Assembly: GCF_900091515.1 (NCBI RefSeq)
Contig: NZ_LT607410.1
Coordinates: 5,208,001-5,272,000 of the forward strand
Length of the DNA: 64,000 nucleotides
Source of the DNA: Micromonospora purpureochromogenes
GTDB taxonomy: Bacteria > Actinomycetota > Actinomycetes > Mycobacteriales > Micromonosporaceae
Reading direction: 5' to 3'
The position numbers and the translations under genes are program-made. Positions 34,807 through 43,441 of this stretch are shown here, in pieces. Position 1 is the stretch's first letter; each line of letters opens with the position of its first letter. Under the pieces are notes generated by a model. It was not told where the DNA came from and made no database searches. It saw only the letters and a list, made by a program, of their open reading frames with translations.

Positions 34807-35032
34807 GGGAGTCGTCTCCGTAGGTCCTGCTGCTCGGTTCGACCTGAAGGCAGGTCAGTCCCGGCGGCCGGGAGGCCGTCGGCCGTTTGGAACCGGTCGA
34901 CGCGGCGCTGCAAGGCGTGCGCTGGATCTCGCCGACGAGGGCCGCGATGGTGACGAACCTGCGGGTTGGTGCGCCAGCGTGGACTCGGCGTGTGTTGCCT
35001 TCCCGGGTAGGTCCCAGCAGGGCGACTCTCAC
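34790..35032 (-). CDS. Possible small coupled gene, maybe frameshifted
   Basis: A GTG at 35032 overlaps the upstream stop (GTGA). The first ~38 codons look natural (RRFVTIAALVGEIQR). After that a +1 frame (QRRVDRFQTADGLPAAGTDL) looks better, suggesting an indel or a spurious call. Function unknown. Confidence 0.3.
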   Translation of the reverse strand: MRVALLGPTREGNTRRVHAGAPTRRFVTIAALVGEIQRTPCSAASTGSKRPTASRPPGLTCLQVEPSSRTYGDDSHALPQ

Positions 35033-35202
35033 CGGGCTGTCGGCTCGCCGAGTTCGGCGGGGTCGAGATGCAGAGTCGCGAGCAGTCCCGCGTGCCGGGT
35101 GGTGTCGACCTGCTCCGGCAGCTCCCGCTCGACCCAGTCGGCCCTGGTGTGCTGGCCGCGTCGACGCAGCGCGGAGACGATCGTGTGCCGGGCGATTGTC
35201 AT
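35029..35202 (-). CDS. Possible separately translated 57-residue product inside the DUF5994 gene
   Basis: ATG 35202 is in frame with the larger gene and is preceded by GAGGAG (35214-35209), with 6 nt between. This is one of the best ribosome sites in the window. The product (HTIVSALRRRGQHTRADWVE) looks like a compact helical domain. It could be an independent isoform or an old separate gene fused to DUF5994. Confidence 0.3.
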   Translation of the reverse strand: MTIARHTIVSALRRRGQHTRADWVERELPEQVDTTRHAGLLATLHLDPAELGEPTAR

Positions 35203-35865
35203 GCTCTGCTCCTCGGTAGTGACGGTGGGAAGATCACCGGTATTCCGCCGCCTCGGCGGAGGTGCTGCCGGCGCGGACGCCGGTTCGACCGGCGCGAACT
35301 TCCCGGCTGGTCCAGCCTCGGCCGGGCGGGAAGCGACGGCGGAAGGGGCATCGGGGGCGGTGCGGAGACGGCCGCCCTCCCCCTCCCAGGTGCGCCTGCC
35401 CGCGCTGTCGGCCCTCGCGTCGGACATGGTGCCTGCGGCGGTGAGCAGCTGCGGAGCATGGACCCGGTTGCCGGCGGTGGCGGCGAGCGCCATCGCCGCC
35501 TCGGCCAGGTCGGCCGCGGTCTCCGGTGGCACGACCAGCAGGTCGACCCGGTCGTCGTTGAGGCAGATCGCGGTCAGCAGGCTGGCGGGCTGACTGGTGA
35601 AGTAGCCCAATCGCAGGACCCTGCCGTCGACGGCCAGGCGGCGCGGATTGCCGTTCCAGGTGTCGGCGCTGAGGACCAGCCGGACGATCGGCCCGCGCAG
35701 TAGGTCGATGGCGAGGATGAGGCCGGGCAGCTCCGCGAGCGGATCTGTCGAGCGGGGCCACCAGCCGCCGTCGAGCAGCGTGCGCGTGGACCGGGTCGGT
35801 TCGATCCGAAGGCGCGGTGTCGACGGCGGCGATGGGGGAGCGAGGGCGTTGGTCGATGGCATCAT
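35029..35865 (-). CDS. DUF5994 family protein
   Basis: The 278-residue protein has a DUF5994-type domain in residues ~15-145: RTLLDGGWWPRSTDPLAELP and VLSADTWNGNPRRLAVDG, then LGYFTSQPASLLTAICLNDD. A low-complexity Pro/Ala linker and a 57-residue C-terminal piece follow. The start at 35865 has AAAGGA upstream. The C-terminal piece has its own internal start with a strong ribosome site. Function of the family is unknown; it is common in actinomycetes. Confidence 0.75.
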   Translation of the reverse strand: MMPSTNALAPPSPPSTPRLRIEPTRSTRTLLDGGWWPRSTDPLAELPGLILAIDLLRGPIVRLVLSADTWNGNPRRLAVDGRVLRLGYFTSQPASLLTAICLNDDRVDLLVVPPETAADLAEAAMALAATAGNRVHAPQLLTAAGTMSDARADSAGRRTWEGEGGRLRTAPDAPSAVASRPAEAGPAGKFAPVEPASAPAAPPPRRRNTGDLPTVTTEEQSMTIARHTIVSALRRRGQHTRADWVERELPEQVDTTRHAGLLATLHLDPAELGEPTAR

Positions 35866-35986
35866 GTCGGATCCTTTGTCGCCGTGACCGGGGTGTAGCG
35901 GGTGAAGTCGTGCGCGGAATTGCGTCATGCGCTGGGCGGGATGCCCGGTTCGCCGACCCGTCCGGCCGGGTCGTCGGTTGCCCCGC

Positions 35987-36199
35987 TCAGCGGCGGCCCT
36001 GCAGCTGGGCGATGCGGACGGTGCCGAGCACCATGGCGACTGTCGCGAGCGCTGCGGCGCGGACGCTGATCCGGGTCGCGCCGGCGCGAGTCAACGGCAC
36101 CGGGGCCGCTGCGAAGGTGGGGAGTGCTTCCCGATGCTCCGACGGCGGGAGATCGGTCGGTCGGGCCACTGCGAACCGGGTGCGGTCGGGTACGAACAT
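35987..36199 (-). CDS. Possible small membrane protein, 70 residues
   Basis: An open frame with a C-terminal hydrophobic stretch (AAALATVAMVLGTVRIAQL). The start lacks a clear ribosome site and the family is unknown. It lies upstream of the DUF5994 gene on the same strand. Confidence 0.35.
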   Translation of the reverse strand: MFVPDRTRFAVARPTDLPPSEHREALPTFAAAPVPLTRAGATRISVRAAALATVAMVLGTVRIAQLQGRR

Positions 36200-36531
36200 G
36201 GCATCGCCTCGGGCGGAGCCGGCGTGGCGGGCACCTCAGGAGTGGGATGTCGTCGATTCCGGGATAGCCCCAGCCTACGCGTGTCCGGGCCGGTCTGATT
36301 CTGTGCCGTCATGGTTCCTCGGCCCCGACTGCCCGGTTCTGCTGGTGTCGCGCTCGCCGTCCGGTTGCTTGCCGAGTGCCGCATTTACTGAGCGTGACGG
36401 TTACCGCATCGGCTCAACGACTGGGCGTGATCTGGGTACGGCTCGCCCGATCAGGTACCGTCCCCTGTTACACCGTCTTCGTACCAACCCTGGCTGCTCG
36501 TCATACGGGGGCCGAATCGGAGGGACACAGC
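36200..36531. other. Intergenic region upstream of the ABC transporter operon
   Basis: No gene seen. It should contain the promoter for the amino-acid ABC operon; a purine-rich GGAGGG lies just before GTG 36532. Confidence 0.4.
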
Positions 36532-37350
36532 GTGAGGTTCAATAGCGCAGTCCGCAAGGCTGGCCTCGTCGTGGCGATCGCCGCCCTCGCGGTGAGCGCG
36601 GGATGCGCCAAGAAGGACGAGAGCGAGGTCCAGGCGAACGGGGTCAAGCTCGTCGAGAAGGGCAAGCTGACCGTCTGCACCCACCTGCCGTACGCGCCCT
36701 TCCAGTCGAAGGATGCCAGCGGCAAGGTGGTCGGGTTCGACGTCGACGTGATGGACCTGGTCGCCAAGGACCTGGGCGTCGAGCAGACGATCGTCGACAC
36801 GCCGTTCGAGGGCATCAAGTCCGGCCAGGACCTGAACACCGGCAAGTGCGACGCGGCCGCCGCCGGCATGACGATCACCGAGGAACGGCAGAAGGTGATG
36901 AACTTCTCCGATCCTTACTTCGACGCGACCCAGGCGATGTTGGTCAAGACCGGCAAGCCGTACAAGTCGCTCGACGACCTCAAGGGGAAGAAGCTCGGCG
37001 TCCAGGCCGCGACCACGGGTCGTGACTACGCCCGGAAGTTCGAGAAGGAAAAGGGCCTGCAGCTCGTCGAGTTCGAGGATCTCGCCGCCCTGCAGCAGGC
37101 CCTCGCCAACGGCCAGATCGAGGCCGCCATCAACGACCTGCCGGTCTGGACCGAGTACATCAAGGAGCACCCGGGCGGGTTCGAGGTGACCGCCGAGTTC
37201 GACACCGGCGAGCAGTACGGGTTCTCGGTGAAGAAGGACAGCAACCCGGAACTGCTCAAGAAGATCAACGAGGTGCTGGCCAAGGCCAAGCAGGACGGCA
37301 CCTACGGCAAGATCTACGAGAAGTGGATCGGCAAGCAGCCGAACGCGTGA
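36532..37350 (+). CDS. Polar amino-acid ABC transporter substrate-binding lipoprotein
   Basis: The 272-residue protein has a lipobox (VSAGCAKKD) and a SBP_bac_3 fold: LTVCTHLPYAPFQSKD, VGFDVDVMDLVAKDLGV, AAAGMTITEERQKVMNFSDP and KLGVQAATTGRDYARKF. The aromatic/Arg-Asp pattern suggests a glutamate/glutamine- or cystine-like ligand. GTG 36532 has GGAGGGA about 8 nt upstream. It is first in a three-gene operon with a permease and an ATPase. Confidence 0.92.
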   Translation: MRFNSAVRKAGLVVAIAALAVSAGCAKKDESEVQANGVKLVEKGKLTVCTHLPYAPFQSKDASGKVVGFDVDVMDLVAKDLGVEQTIVDTPFEGIKSGQDLNTGKCDAAAAGMTITEERQKVMNFSDPYFDATQAMLVKTGKPYKSLDDLKGKKLGVQAATTGRDYARKFEKEKGLQLVEFEDLAALQQALANGQIEAAINDLPVWTEYIKEHPGGFEVTAEFDTGEQYGFSVKKDSNPELLKKINEVLAKAKQDGTYGKIYEKWIGKQPNA

Positions 37351-37365
37351 TTCAACCGCCTGGCA

Positions 37366-37394
37366 GGAGGGCGCGCGCCTGGCGCGCGCCCTCC
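37366..37394 (+). terminator. Strong hairpin between binding protein and permease
   Basis: GGAGGGCGCGCGC (37366-37378) pairs perfectly with GCGCGCGCCCTCC (37382-37394) around a CTG loop: 13 G/C-rich base pairs. No T-run follows, so partial termination or mRNA 3'-end protection is likely. Either would give more binding protein than permease. Confidence 0.7.
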
Positions 37395-37432
37395 GCGTCG
37401 GTAACCTTCGCACAGTCAAGGAGCGTCGAACG

Positions 37433-38227
37433 GTGAAGCTGCGACGCCGCCAGCGAGAGCGGCTGTCCCTCTGGCTCCAGTACCTGGCCTTCATCGCCAT
37501 CATCGCCGTGGTGATCTTCGCCGCGGACTGGGACAGGCTGCGCGAGGCGTTCTTCCGCGTCGACATCATCAAGTCGATGTTCCCGACGATCATCACCGTC
37601 GCGCTGCGCAACACGATCCTCTACACGCTGGGTGCGTTCGCCTTCGGCCTCGTGTTCGGCACCATCCTCGCGCTGATGCGGCTGTCCCGGGTGGCTCCGT
37701 ACCGCTGGGTCGCAACGGCGTACATCGAGCTGTTCCGGGGTCTGCCCGCGCTGCTGGTGCTCTTCCTCGTCGGGTACGGCGTTCCCATCGCCTTCCCCGA
37801 GCGCGAGATTCCGGGCGGCGTGTTCGGTTCGATCGCGATCGGTCTCGGATTGACCGCCGCGGCGTACATGGCCGAGACCATCCGGGCCGGCATCCAGGCC
37901 GTGCCGAAGGGGCAGATGGAGGCGGCGCGCACCCTCGGCATGTCGCACTTCAGCGCGATGCGCACCATCGTCATCCCGCAGGCGTTCCGGGTCGTGATCC
38001 CGCCGCTGACGAACGAACTCATCCTGCTGACCAAGGACTCGTCGCTCGCCTACGTGCTCGGCGTGACCGCGCAGACCATCGAGGTCACCAAGTTCGGTCG
38101 GGACACGCTGAACGACCGGGTGAACGCCACCCCGCTGCTGGTGGCCGGCTTCGCCTACCTGGTCATCACCCTGCCCCTCTCCCAGGTGGTACGACGCCTC
38201 GAACTCCGCTACGCCAAGGCCCGGTGA
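37433..38227 (+). CDS. Amino-acid ABC transporter permease
   Basis: The 264-residue His/Glu/Gln/Arg-type permease (HisMQ/GlnP family) has five or more helices. The EAA-loop region reads [20 protein letters not shown] with VIPQAFR, and [15 protein letters not shown] precedes it. The GTG start is followed closely by the ATPase gene (GTGA overlap). Confidence 0.92.
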   Translation: MKLRRRQRERLSLWLQYLAFIAIIAVVIFAADWDRLREAFFRVDIIKSMFPTIITVALRNTILYTLGAFAFGLVFGTILALMRLSRVAPYRWVATAYIELFRGLPALLVLFLVGYGVPIAFPEREIPGGVFGSIAIGLGLTAAAYMAETIRAGIQAVPKGQMEAARTLGMSHFSAMRTIVIPQAFRVVIPPLTNELILLTKDSSLAYVLGVTAQTIEVTKFGRDTLNDRVNATPLLVAGFAYLVITLPLSQVVRRLELRYAKAR

Positions 38228-39072
38228 CGCACATGACGACTATCCAATCCCGGCCCGCCGTCGAGATCCGCGACCTGCACAAATCCTTCGGGCCGCTCGA
38301 AGTGCTCAAGGGCATCGACTTCGAGGTCGGCCACGGCGAGGTGGTCTGCGTCATCGGGCCGTCCGGATCCGGCAAATCGACGCTGCTGCGGTGCGTCAAC
38401 CTGCTGGAGGAGCCGACTGCCGGCAAGATCTGGGTGAACGGGGTCGAGATGACCGACCCGGATGTCGAGATCGACTCCGTACGCCGCGGCATCGGGATGG
38501 TCTTCCAGTCGTTCAATCTCTTCCCGCACCTGACCGTGCTGAACAACCTCACCATCGCCCAGCGCCGGGTGCTCCGGCGCGGCCGCGCCGAGGCCGAGCA
38601 GATCGCGCGGGAGAACCTGGAGCGGGTGGGCCTGACCGACAAGGCCGAGGCGTTCCCGGCGCAGCTCTCCGGCGGGCAGCAGCAGCGGGCGGCGATCGCC
38701 CGATCGCTGTCGATGGAGCCCAAGCTGATGCTCTTCGACGAGCCGACCTCCGCGCTGGATCCGGAACTGGTCGGCGACGTGCTCACCGTCATGCGCCAGT
38801 TGGCTGAGGACGGCATGACGATGATGGTGGTCACCCACGAGATGGCGTTCGCCCGGGAAGTCGCAGACCGGGTCGTGTTCATGGACGGCGGCGTGGTGGT
38901 CGAGCAGGGGCCGCCGCAGGAGGTGCTCGGCGCACCGCGGCACGAACGGACCCGCTCGTTCCTCTCTCGGGTCCTCGACCCGACGCGGGTCGCGCAGCTT
39001 GGTCAGCCCGACCAGTCCCCCGAGCCACCGGAGCCGCCCCGCCTGCCGGCCGACGACCGCCACAACCTGTGA
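38224..39072 (+). CDS. Amino-acid ABC transporter ATP-binding protein
   Basis: The 282-residue GlnQ-type ATPase has Walker [15 protein letters not shown]-loop [14 protein letters not shown], signature [15 protein letters not shown], Walker [15 protein letters not shown] and switch His VVTHEMAFA. It energises import through the preceding permease. The start may be GTG 38224 or ATG 38233. The ~35-residue C-terminal extension is proline-rich. Confidence 0.93.
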   Translation: MTHMTTIQSRPAVEIRDLHKSFGPLEVLKGIDFEVGHGEVVCVIGPSGSGKSTLLRCVNLLEEPTAGKIWVNGVEMTDPDVEIDSVRRGIGMVFQSFNLFPHLTVLNNLTIAQRRVLRRGRAEAEQIARENLERVGLTDKAEAFPAQLSGGQQQRAAIARSLSMEPKLMLFDEPTSALDPELVGDVLTVMRQLAEDGMTMMVVTHEMAFAREVADRVVFMDGGVVVEQGPPQEVLGAPRHERTRSFLSRVLDPTRVAQLGQPDQSPEPPEPPRLPADDRHNL

Positions 39073-39085
39073 CAACTGCTCGTCG

Positions 39086-39220
39086 TCACGTTCGTGAACG
39101 CCGGTGCAAGCGCATGGCCAGGTCGTCGTCGATGAGGTATCGCAGTCCGGTCAACCGGTCGTAGGTACGCCCACTCGCCTCGGGCCAAGCGGAATCCCCA
39201 TGATCTACTGATGAATGACG
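39086..39220 (-). pseudogene. Possible 3' remnant of a decayed gene
   Basis: The minus-strand frame reads AWPEASGRTYDRLTGLRYLI, then DDDLAMRLHRR, and ends at a stop. It looks like a genuine protein end, but no start or upstream domain remains. It adjoins the 20-nt repeat at 39221. Family unknown. Confidence 0.25.
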
Positions 39221-39240
39221 GGGGAGCGGGTTGGGAGCAA
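39221..39240 (+). repeat. 20-nt partial copy of the dispersed 35-nt repeat
   Basis: GGGGAGCGGGTTGGGAGCAA matches the first 20 nt of the elements at 10029 and 40889 with one or two differences; the second half is absent. Confidence 0.5.
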
Positions 39241-39318
39241 TCCCGGCGCCGTCCTCGGTAGCTCGGGGGGTCATCCTCGCTGTCCCGCGTACGACGGAAC
39301 CTGGGCTAGGCTCCGGCG

Positions 39319-40827
39319 ATGAGTCCGACCTCGTCCGGCCGACCGACCGACGATTCCGCGTTGGATCCCTCACCGGGCACGATCCGCGAGATGGGTATGG
39401 AAGCCGTGGAGTGGGTCGCCGCCTACCACGGCTCGATCCGCGACCGGCCGGTCGCTCCGCGTACCTCGGCTGCCGCGCTGAAGGATCTACTCGCCGAGCC
39501 GCTGCCCGTCCAAGGTCGCGATTTCAGCCAGCTGCTCGACGTCTTTCGCGATGTGATCGTGCCTGGTAGCCGGCACAACGGGCATCCGCGCTTCTTCGGG
39601 TACGTCTCCGCTCCGGGCACGGCCGTGGCATCGGTGGCCGACTTCCTCGCCTCGGCGCTGAACGCGAACCTTCCCGCCTGGCGATCCGCGCCGGCCCCCA
39701 CCGAGTTGGAACACGTAGCGATCGACTGGATCAAGGAGGCGCTCGGCTGCGCCCCCACCGCTGGTGGACTCTTCATGAGCGGCGGCTCGATGGCCAACTT
39801 CGCCGCTCTCGCCGCAGCGCGGCACCGTCACTGCGGCGATGTTGTCGCCAGGCACGGCGTCAGCGCCCACCCCAGGCCGCTACGGATCTACGCCTCCCAG
39901 GAAGCCCACCATTCGATCCACAAGGCGGCCGCCCTCCTCGGCATCGGGCGCGGGAACGTACGAGAGGTCGCGATTGACGCGCGCTTCCGGATGGACGTCA
40001 ACGACCTGGTACGCAAGATCGAAGAGGACCGGGCCGCGGACGCGGATCCGTTCTGTGTGGTGGCGAGCGCGGGCACGGTGGGCACCGGTGCGGTCGACCC
40101 GCTGACGGAGATCGCGGCGACGGCGAAGCGGTATGGGCTGTGGATGCATGTCGACGCCTGCTACGGCGGCTTCGCTCGGCTCGCCCGCTCGGCCCGCCCG
40201 CTCTTCGACGGCTTGTCGGAGGCGGACTCGATCGCCCTCGACCCGCACAAGTGGCTATACCTGCCCGCCGACTGTGGCTGTCTCATCTACCGCGACCCCG
40301 AGGCGGCGCGCGGCGCCTTCGCCCTGGACGCCGACTACACCCGGGTCATGCAGACCGAGCCCGCCGAGGCGTTCACGTTCTGGGACTACGGCCCGGACCT
40401 CTCCCGGCGCTTCCGGGCCCTCAAGGTCTGGATGGTGCTGGCCCACGCCGGTTCCCAGGCTGTCGGCGAAGCGATCGAATCCAACCTCGACTGCGCCCGC
40501 TACCTCGCCGAACTCGTCGACGCCAGCGACGACTTCGAACTGCTCTCCCCGGTGGAGCTCTCCATCTTCTGCTTCCGCTACCTGCCCCCGGCAGCACGTA
40601 CCGGGCCAAGATCGGGGGTCGACGGGCAGGAACTCGACCGCGTCAACGAACGGATCCTGGTGTCGCTGCAGGAGTCCGGTAGCTCGTATCTGTCGAACGC
40701 GACCATCAACGGCCGGTTCGCGCTACGCGGCTGCGTACTCAACTACCGCACCACACGGAAGGATATGGAGGTGCTGCTCGACGACGTACGCCGCGCCGCC
40801 GAGCAGGTGCCCGGCGCCACCGACTGA
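39319..40827 (+). CDS. PLP-dependent decarboxylase, aromatic/L-amino-acid type
   Basis: The 502-residue group-II decarboxylase has HNGHPRFFGYVSAPGTAVAS, GLFMSGGSMANFAALAAARH, YASQEAHHSIHKAAALLGIG, HVDACYGGF and the PLP-lysine block DPHKWLYLPADCGC (K311). A C-terminal LRGCVLNYRTT domain follows. The family decarboxylates aromatic amino acids, glutamate or 2,4-diaminobutyrate; substrate cannot be fixed here. ATG 39319. It is monocistronic; no transporter or biosynthetic partner is adjacent. Confidence 0.9.
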   Translation: MSPTSSGRPTDDSALDPSPGTIREMGMEAVEWVAAYHGSIRDRPVAPRTSAAALKDLLAEPLPVQGRDFSQLLDVFRDVIVPGSRHNGHPRFFGYVSAPGTAVASVADFLASALNANLPAWRSAPAPTELEHVAIDWIKEALGCAPTAGGLFMSGGSMANFAALAAARHRHCGDVVARHGVSAHPRPLRIYASQEAHHSIHKAAALLGIGRGNVREVAIDARFRMDVNDLVRKIEEDRAADADPFCVVASAGTVGTGAVDPLTEIAATAKRYGLWMHVDACYGGFARLARSARPLFDGLSEADSIALDPHKWLYLPADCGCLIYRDPEAARGAFALDADYTRVMQTEPAEAFTFWDYGPDLSRRFRALKVWMVLAHAGSQAVGEAIESNLDCARYLAELVDASDDFELLSPVELSIFCFRYLPPAARTGPRSGVDGQELDRVNERILVSLQESGSSYLSNATINGRFALRGCVLNYRTTRKDMEVLLDDVRRAAEQVPGATD

Positions 40828-40888
40828 GGTTCGCTGCGCGCACCGTCTGCTGGCACCTTCAACGGCCCGCCGAAGGGGTTTCCGGACC

Positions 40889-40923
40889 GGGGAGCGGATT
40901 GGGAGCAGCCGGGTGCACTGAAC
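40889..40923 (+). repeat. 35-nt dispersed repeat, copy 2
   Basis: It begins GGGGAGCGGATTGGGAGCAG and ends CCGGGTGCACTGAAC, with three differences from the copy at 10029. It lies directly upstream of degenerate coding repeat A, so the two may be parts of one mobile or decayed unit. The minus strand could encode SVHPAAPNPLP. Confidence 0.6.
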
Positions 40924-40939
40924 CGCATTGCCGCGCCTG

Positions 40940-41140
40940 GCTGGTGCCGGCTGTCGTCCTGGGACCGCTGACGCCAGCCAAGAAGGTCTTGGAGTATCGA
41001 CGTGTGCCTCTGGCCCCTCCCGTGCTGGCGTCGGCATGGATCCGAGAGCTGAAACTCGAATCCCGCCGGCAACCCCCTGACCAGATCTTCCTGCGCGGTG
41101 ACCACTTCGGCGAGCCCGAAGTCGTCAGCATCCGTGGCCA
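40940..41140 (+). repeat. Degenerate coding repeat, copy A (longest open)
   Basis: The plus frame reads PAKKVLEYRRVPLAPPVLAS, ESRRQPPDQIFLRGDHFGEP and EVVSIRGQ. Copies at 13965 and 45560 share the central DNA but are frameshifted. The family is unrecognised. It lies in the 433-bp gap between the decarboxylase and the oxidoreductase, where nothing else is seen. Confidence 0.55.
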
Positions 41141-41260
41141 GCGCATGCTCGAAACCCTGCCCGCGGTGGCCAGGTGGTCGGACGCTCCGGTCGCAGGGCG
41201 CATCCGACGACCGCGGCAGCCGTGCCGGCGATCAGCGCGCCGCTGGCGTTCGCACACTGA

Positions 41261-42199
41261 TCACGAGTGCTGCGTTCCTTGTTCGTCCGCGACCTGAATG
41301 ATCGTCTTGCCGGGCGTGCGGAGGCGGCGGGCAAACGCGGAGGCCGCTTCGGAAAGCGGTCGCACGGCGCCGACGATGGGGTTGAGCCGTCCGGTCCGGA
41401 GGCGCTGGGCGAGGTCGGCCAGCCGGGCGCGATCAGGTTCGACGACGAAGAAGATGGCTCGCCCGTCCTTGGGCTGCACCACGGATGGCATGGCGATGCT
41501 GACGAGGGTGCCGCCCGGGCGTACCAGTTCGGCCGATCGCTCGAGGATGTCGCCGCCGATGACGTCGAACACCACGTCCACCTCGCCGACGTGCTGCAAA
41601 TCGTCGGCGTCCAGGTCGAGGAAGGTCTGCGCGCCGAGACCGAGCGCGACATCACGGTCGTCGGCTCGGCCGGTGCCGATCACACGGGCGCCCACCTCCC
41701 GCGCGAGTTGCACGGCGAGCGAGCCGACGCCGCCCGCGGCGCCGTGAATGAGGACGGTCTGGCCGGTCGCGAGGTGGCCGTGGTCGAACAGTCCCTGCCA
41801 TGCGGTCAGTCCGGAAATGGGCAGCGCGGCGGCCACGGTGTGCTCGATGTCGGCCGCGAGGGGGGCGAGGTTGCGAGCCTCCACCGCGGTGTATTCGGCC
41901 AGCGATCCGTTGCGGGCCCAGTCGGTCAGTCCGAACACCCGCTGGCCCACGGTGAGGCCGGTCGTTCCGTAGCCGAGCTCGACCACAACTCCGGACAGCT
42001 CGTGCCCGGGGATGCTGGGTGTCCGGTCGCGACCGGCGCGATCAGACCACGTTGCCGGCCAGTCGAGCTCTCCGGGGGTGAAGCCTGCGGCGTGCACGCG
42101 CACGATGACGTCGTTTTCCGCAGCGTGGGGGTAAGGCATGTCGGTCAGGTTGAGCCCGCTGACACCTGCGTCACGGTCTCGCACGGTGATCGCTCGCAT
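41261..42199 (-). CDS. NADP-dependent quinone-oxidoreductase-like protein (MDR family)
   Basis: The 312-residue zinc-independent medium-chain dehydrogenase/reductase has an N-terminal GroES-like domain (DVIVRVHAAGFTPGELDWPA, GHELSGVVVELG) and a Rossmann domain with VLIHGAAGGVGSLAVQLARE. Zinc ligands are absent. It reduces quinones or enones with NADPH. ATG 42199 has GGAAGGGA upstream and is preferred over 42262, which adds low-quality sequence. Confidence 0.88.
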   Translation of the reverse strand: MRAITVRDRDAGVSGLNLTDMPYPHAAENDVIVRVHAAGFTPGELDWPATWSDRAGRDRTPSIPGHELSGVVVELGYGTTGLTVGQRVFGLTDWARNGSLAEYTAVEARNLAPLAADIEHTVAAALPISGLTAWQGLFDHGHLATGQTVLIHGAAGGVGSLAVQLAREVGARVIGTGRADDRDVALGLGAQTFLDLDADDLQHVGEVDVVFDVIGGDILERSAELVRPGGTLVSIAMPSVVQPKDGRAIFFVVEPDRARLADLAQRLRTGRLNPIVGAVRPLSEAASAFARRLRTPGKTIIQVADEQGTQHS

Positions 42200-42346
42200 G
42201 CTCGAATCCCTTCCAAGAAAGTTCGTCGGTATGGGGTGGTTGTGGGTGTGGGGGCTCAGCACGGGGTCCGCTCGTGGTGCGCGTGGTGCCGGTCCGCGGA
42301 GGTCGCAGATCGCCCGTCTTCGGTGCGCTGGTGAGCTTGTGTCCGA

Positions 42347-42985
42347 TCAGCTCGGCCAAGGCGAACCGACGATGCGCTCGACCGTCGTCACGCGCTGGAA
42401 GCCGGGAATGAAGTGTTCGAGCACGTCGGAGTTCACGGTGCCGTTCGTGGTTTCAGGGCGGTTCCTCAGCCCGTCGACGTAGGTTCGCAGAAACTCGTTC
42501 TTGAAGTCCCCTCGTGGATGGGCGGCGAGGATTTCGCCCAGCTGATCGTGTTCCAGTCCGTCCAGGCCGAAGCCGAGCACGTCGGTCAAGACACCGAGGT
42601 ACGTGGTCGCGATTTCCGGGGCCATCCGGTCGGGGATGCCCGGCGTGGTGTGCAGCGCGATCGCCGTCCAAACGGTCTCGGCGGCGGCCGTCGCGAACCC
42701 CCGGTCCAGGAGGAACTTGCGCGCGTGGTCGGCGCCATCGACTTCGAAGCGCTGCTCGACGTCGGAAAAGGGAGTCAGGAGGCCGGTATCGTGGAACATG
42801 GCCGCCAGATAGAGCAACTCCGGGTCCGGTTTCACGCCAAGCTTGTGAGCGTGAATCAGGCTGAAGAAGAAGACCCGTCGGGAGTGGTGGTAGATGAGGG
42901 GGCTGGTCGTCTCCTGGATGCGCCTGGTCGCTTCGGCGACCGCCGCTGTCTCAGGAATCTCCAACCCCGCGATGACCTCTGGCAT
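42347..42985 (-). CDS. HD-domain protein, cyanamide-hydratase-like
   Basis: The 212-residue protein has metal-binding HD residues: YHHSRRVFFF, LYLAAMFHDTGLL and a later AIALHTTPG His. The pattern with FEVDGADHARKFLLDRG matches bacterial relatives of the fungal cyanamide hydratase Ddi2. Substrate unknown. ATG 42985 precedes PEVIAGLEIPET, the usual N-terminus. Confidence 0.8.
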   Translation of the reverse strand: MPEVIAGLEIPETAAVAEATRRIQETTSPLIYHHSRRVFFFSLIHAHKLGVKPDPELLYLAAMFHDTGLLTPFSDVEQRFEVDGADHARKFLLDRGFATAAAETVWTAIALHTTPGIPDRMAPEIATTYLGVLTDVLGFGLDGLEHDQLGEILAAHPRGDFKNEFLRTYVDGLRNRPETTNGTVNSDVLEHFIPGFQRVTTVERIVGSPWPS

Positions 42986-43085
42986 GGTCTCTGACCTTCC
43001 GGAAAATATGTGCGGAGCGTGTTTCCGACCTCCATGCTGCCCACCGATCGTCGTACGGCGCCGCCTTGGTTCGGCCAGGAAACAC

Positions 43086-43352
43086 CTATATCCGGACAGG
43101 CGAGATCGCAGTCGCGTGCTCCACCACGTCCCGCCCCGGGCCCCCGCCCGGGTCCGCGCCATCGGCCACGGCTTCCCTGCCCGCCGGGCCGGCCGTCCAG
43201 CGAACGACCTCGGGACGGCTCTCCGGATCGAGCCGGACCGTGAACGCGTGGCCGACGGGTAATTGACTGGCTGGCAGTGCGGCCGGGTTGATAGCGTGCC
43301 CCCAGATCCGTGGCTCGGCCGAGGAGGTGAGACCCGTGAACGCAGTTCGCAC
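43086..43352 (-). CDS. Small hypothetical protein, 88 residues
   Basis: A GTG at 43352 is preceded by GGGAGGGAG at 7-8 nt, a very good ribosome site, and begins VRTAFTGLTSSAEPRIWGHA. The product is soluble and Gly/Pro-rich toward the end; no family recognised. It lies in the 456-bp gap between the HD gene and the hydrolase. Confidence 0.5.
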   Translation of the reverse strand: MRTAFTGLTSSAEPRIWGHAINPAALPASQLPVGHAFTVRLDPESRPEVVRWTAGPAGREAVADGADPGGGPGRDVVEHATAISPVRI

Positions 43353-43441
43353 GTGGTGCTCCCTCCCGTCACGGACGGGCGACTGACGTAACCGTCGCCG
43401 GGAGCGCCCATCAGGATGGCACTCCCGAAAGGCACCAAACC

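Noticed and set aside
41050..41075. T-arm-like CTCGAATCCCGCC in the degenerate repeats, suggesting tRNA genes
   Set aside because: No acceptor, D or anticodon stem can be formed around it in any of the three copies, and the same bases are coding in frame in copy A.
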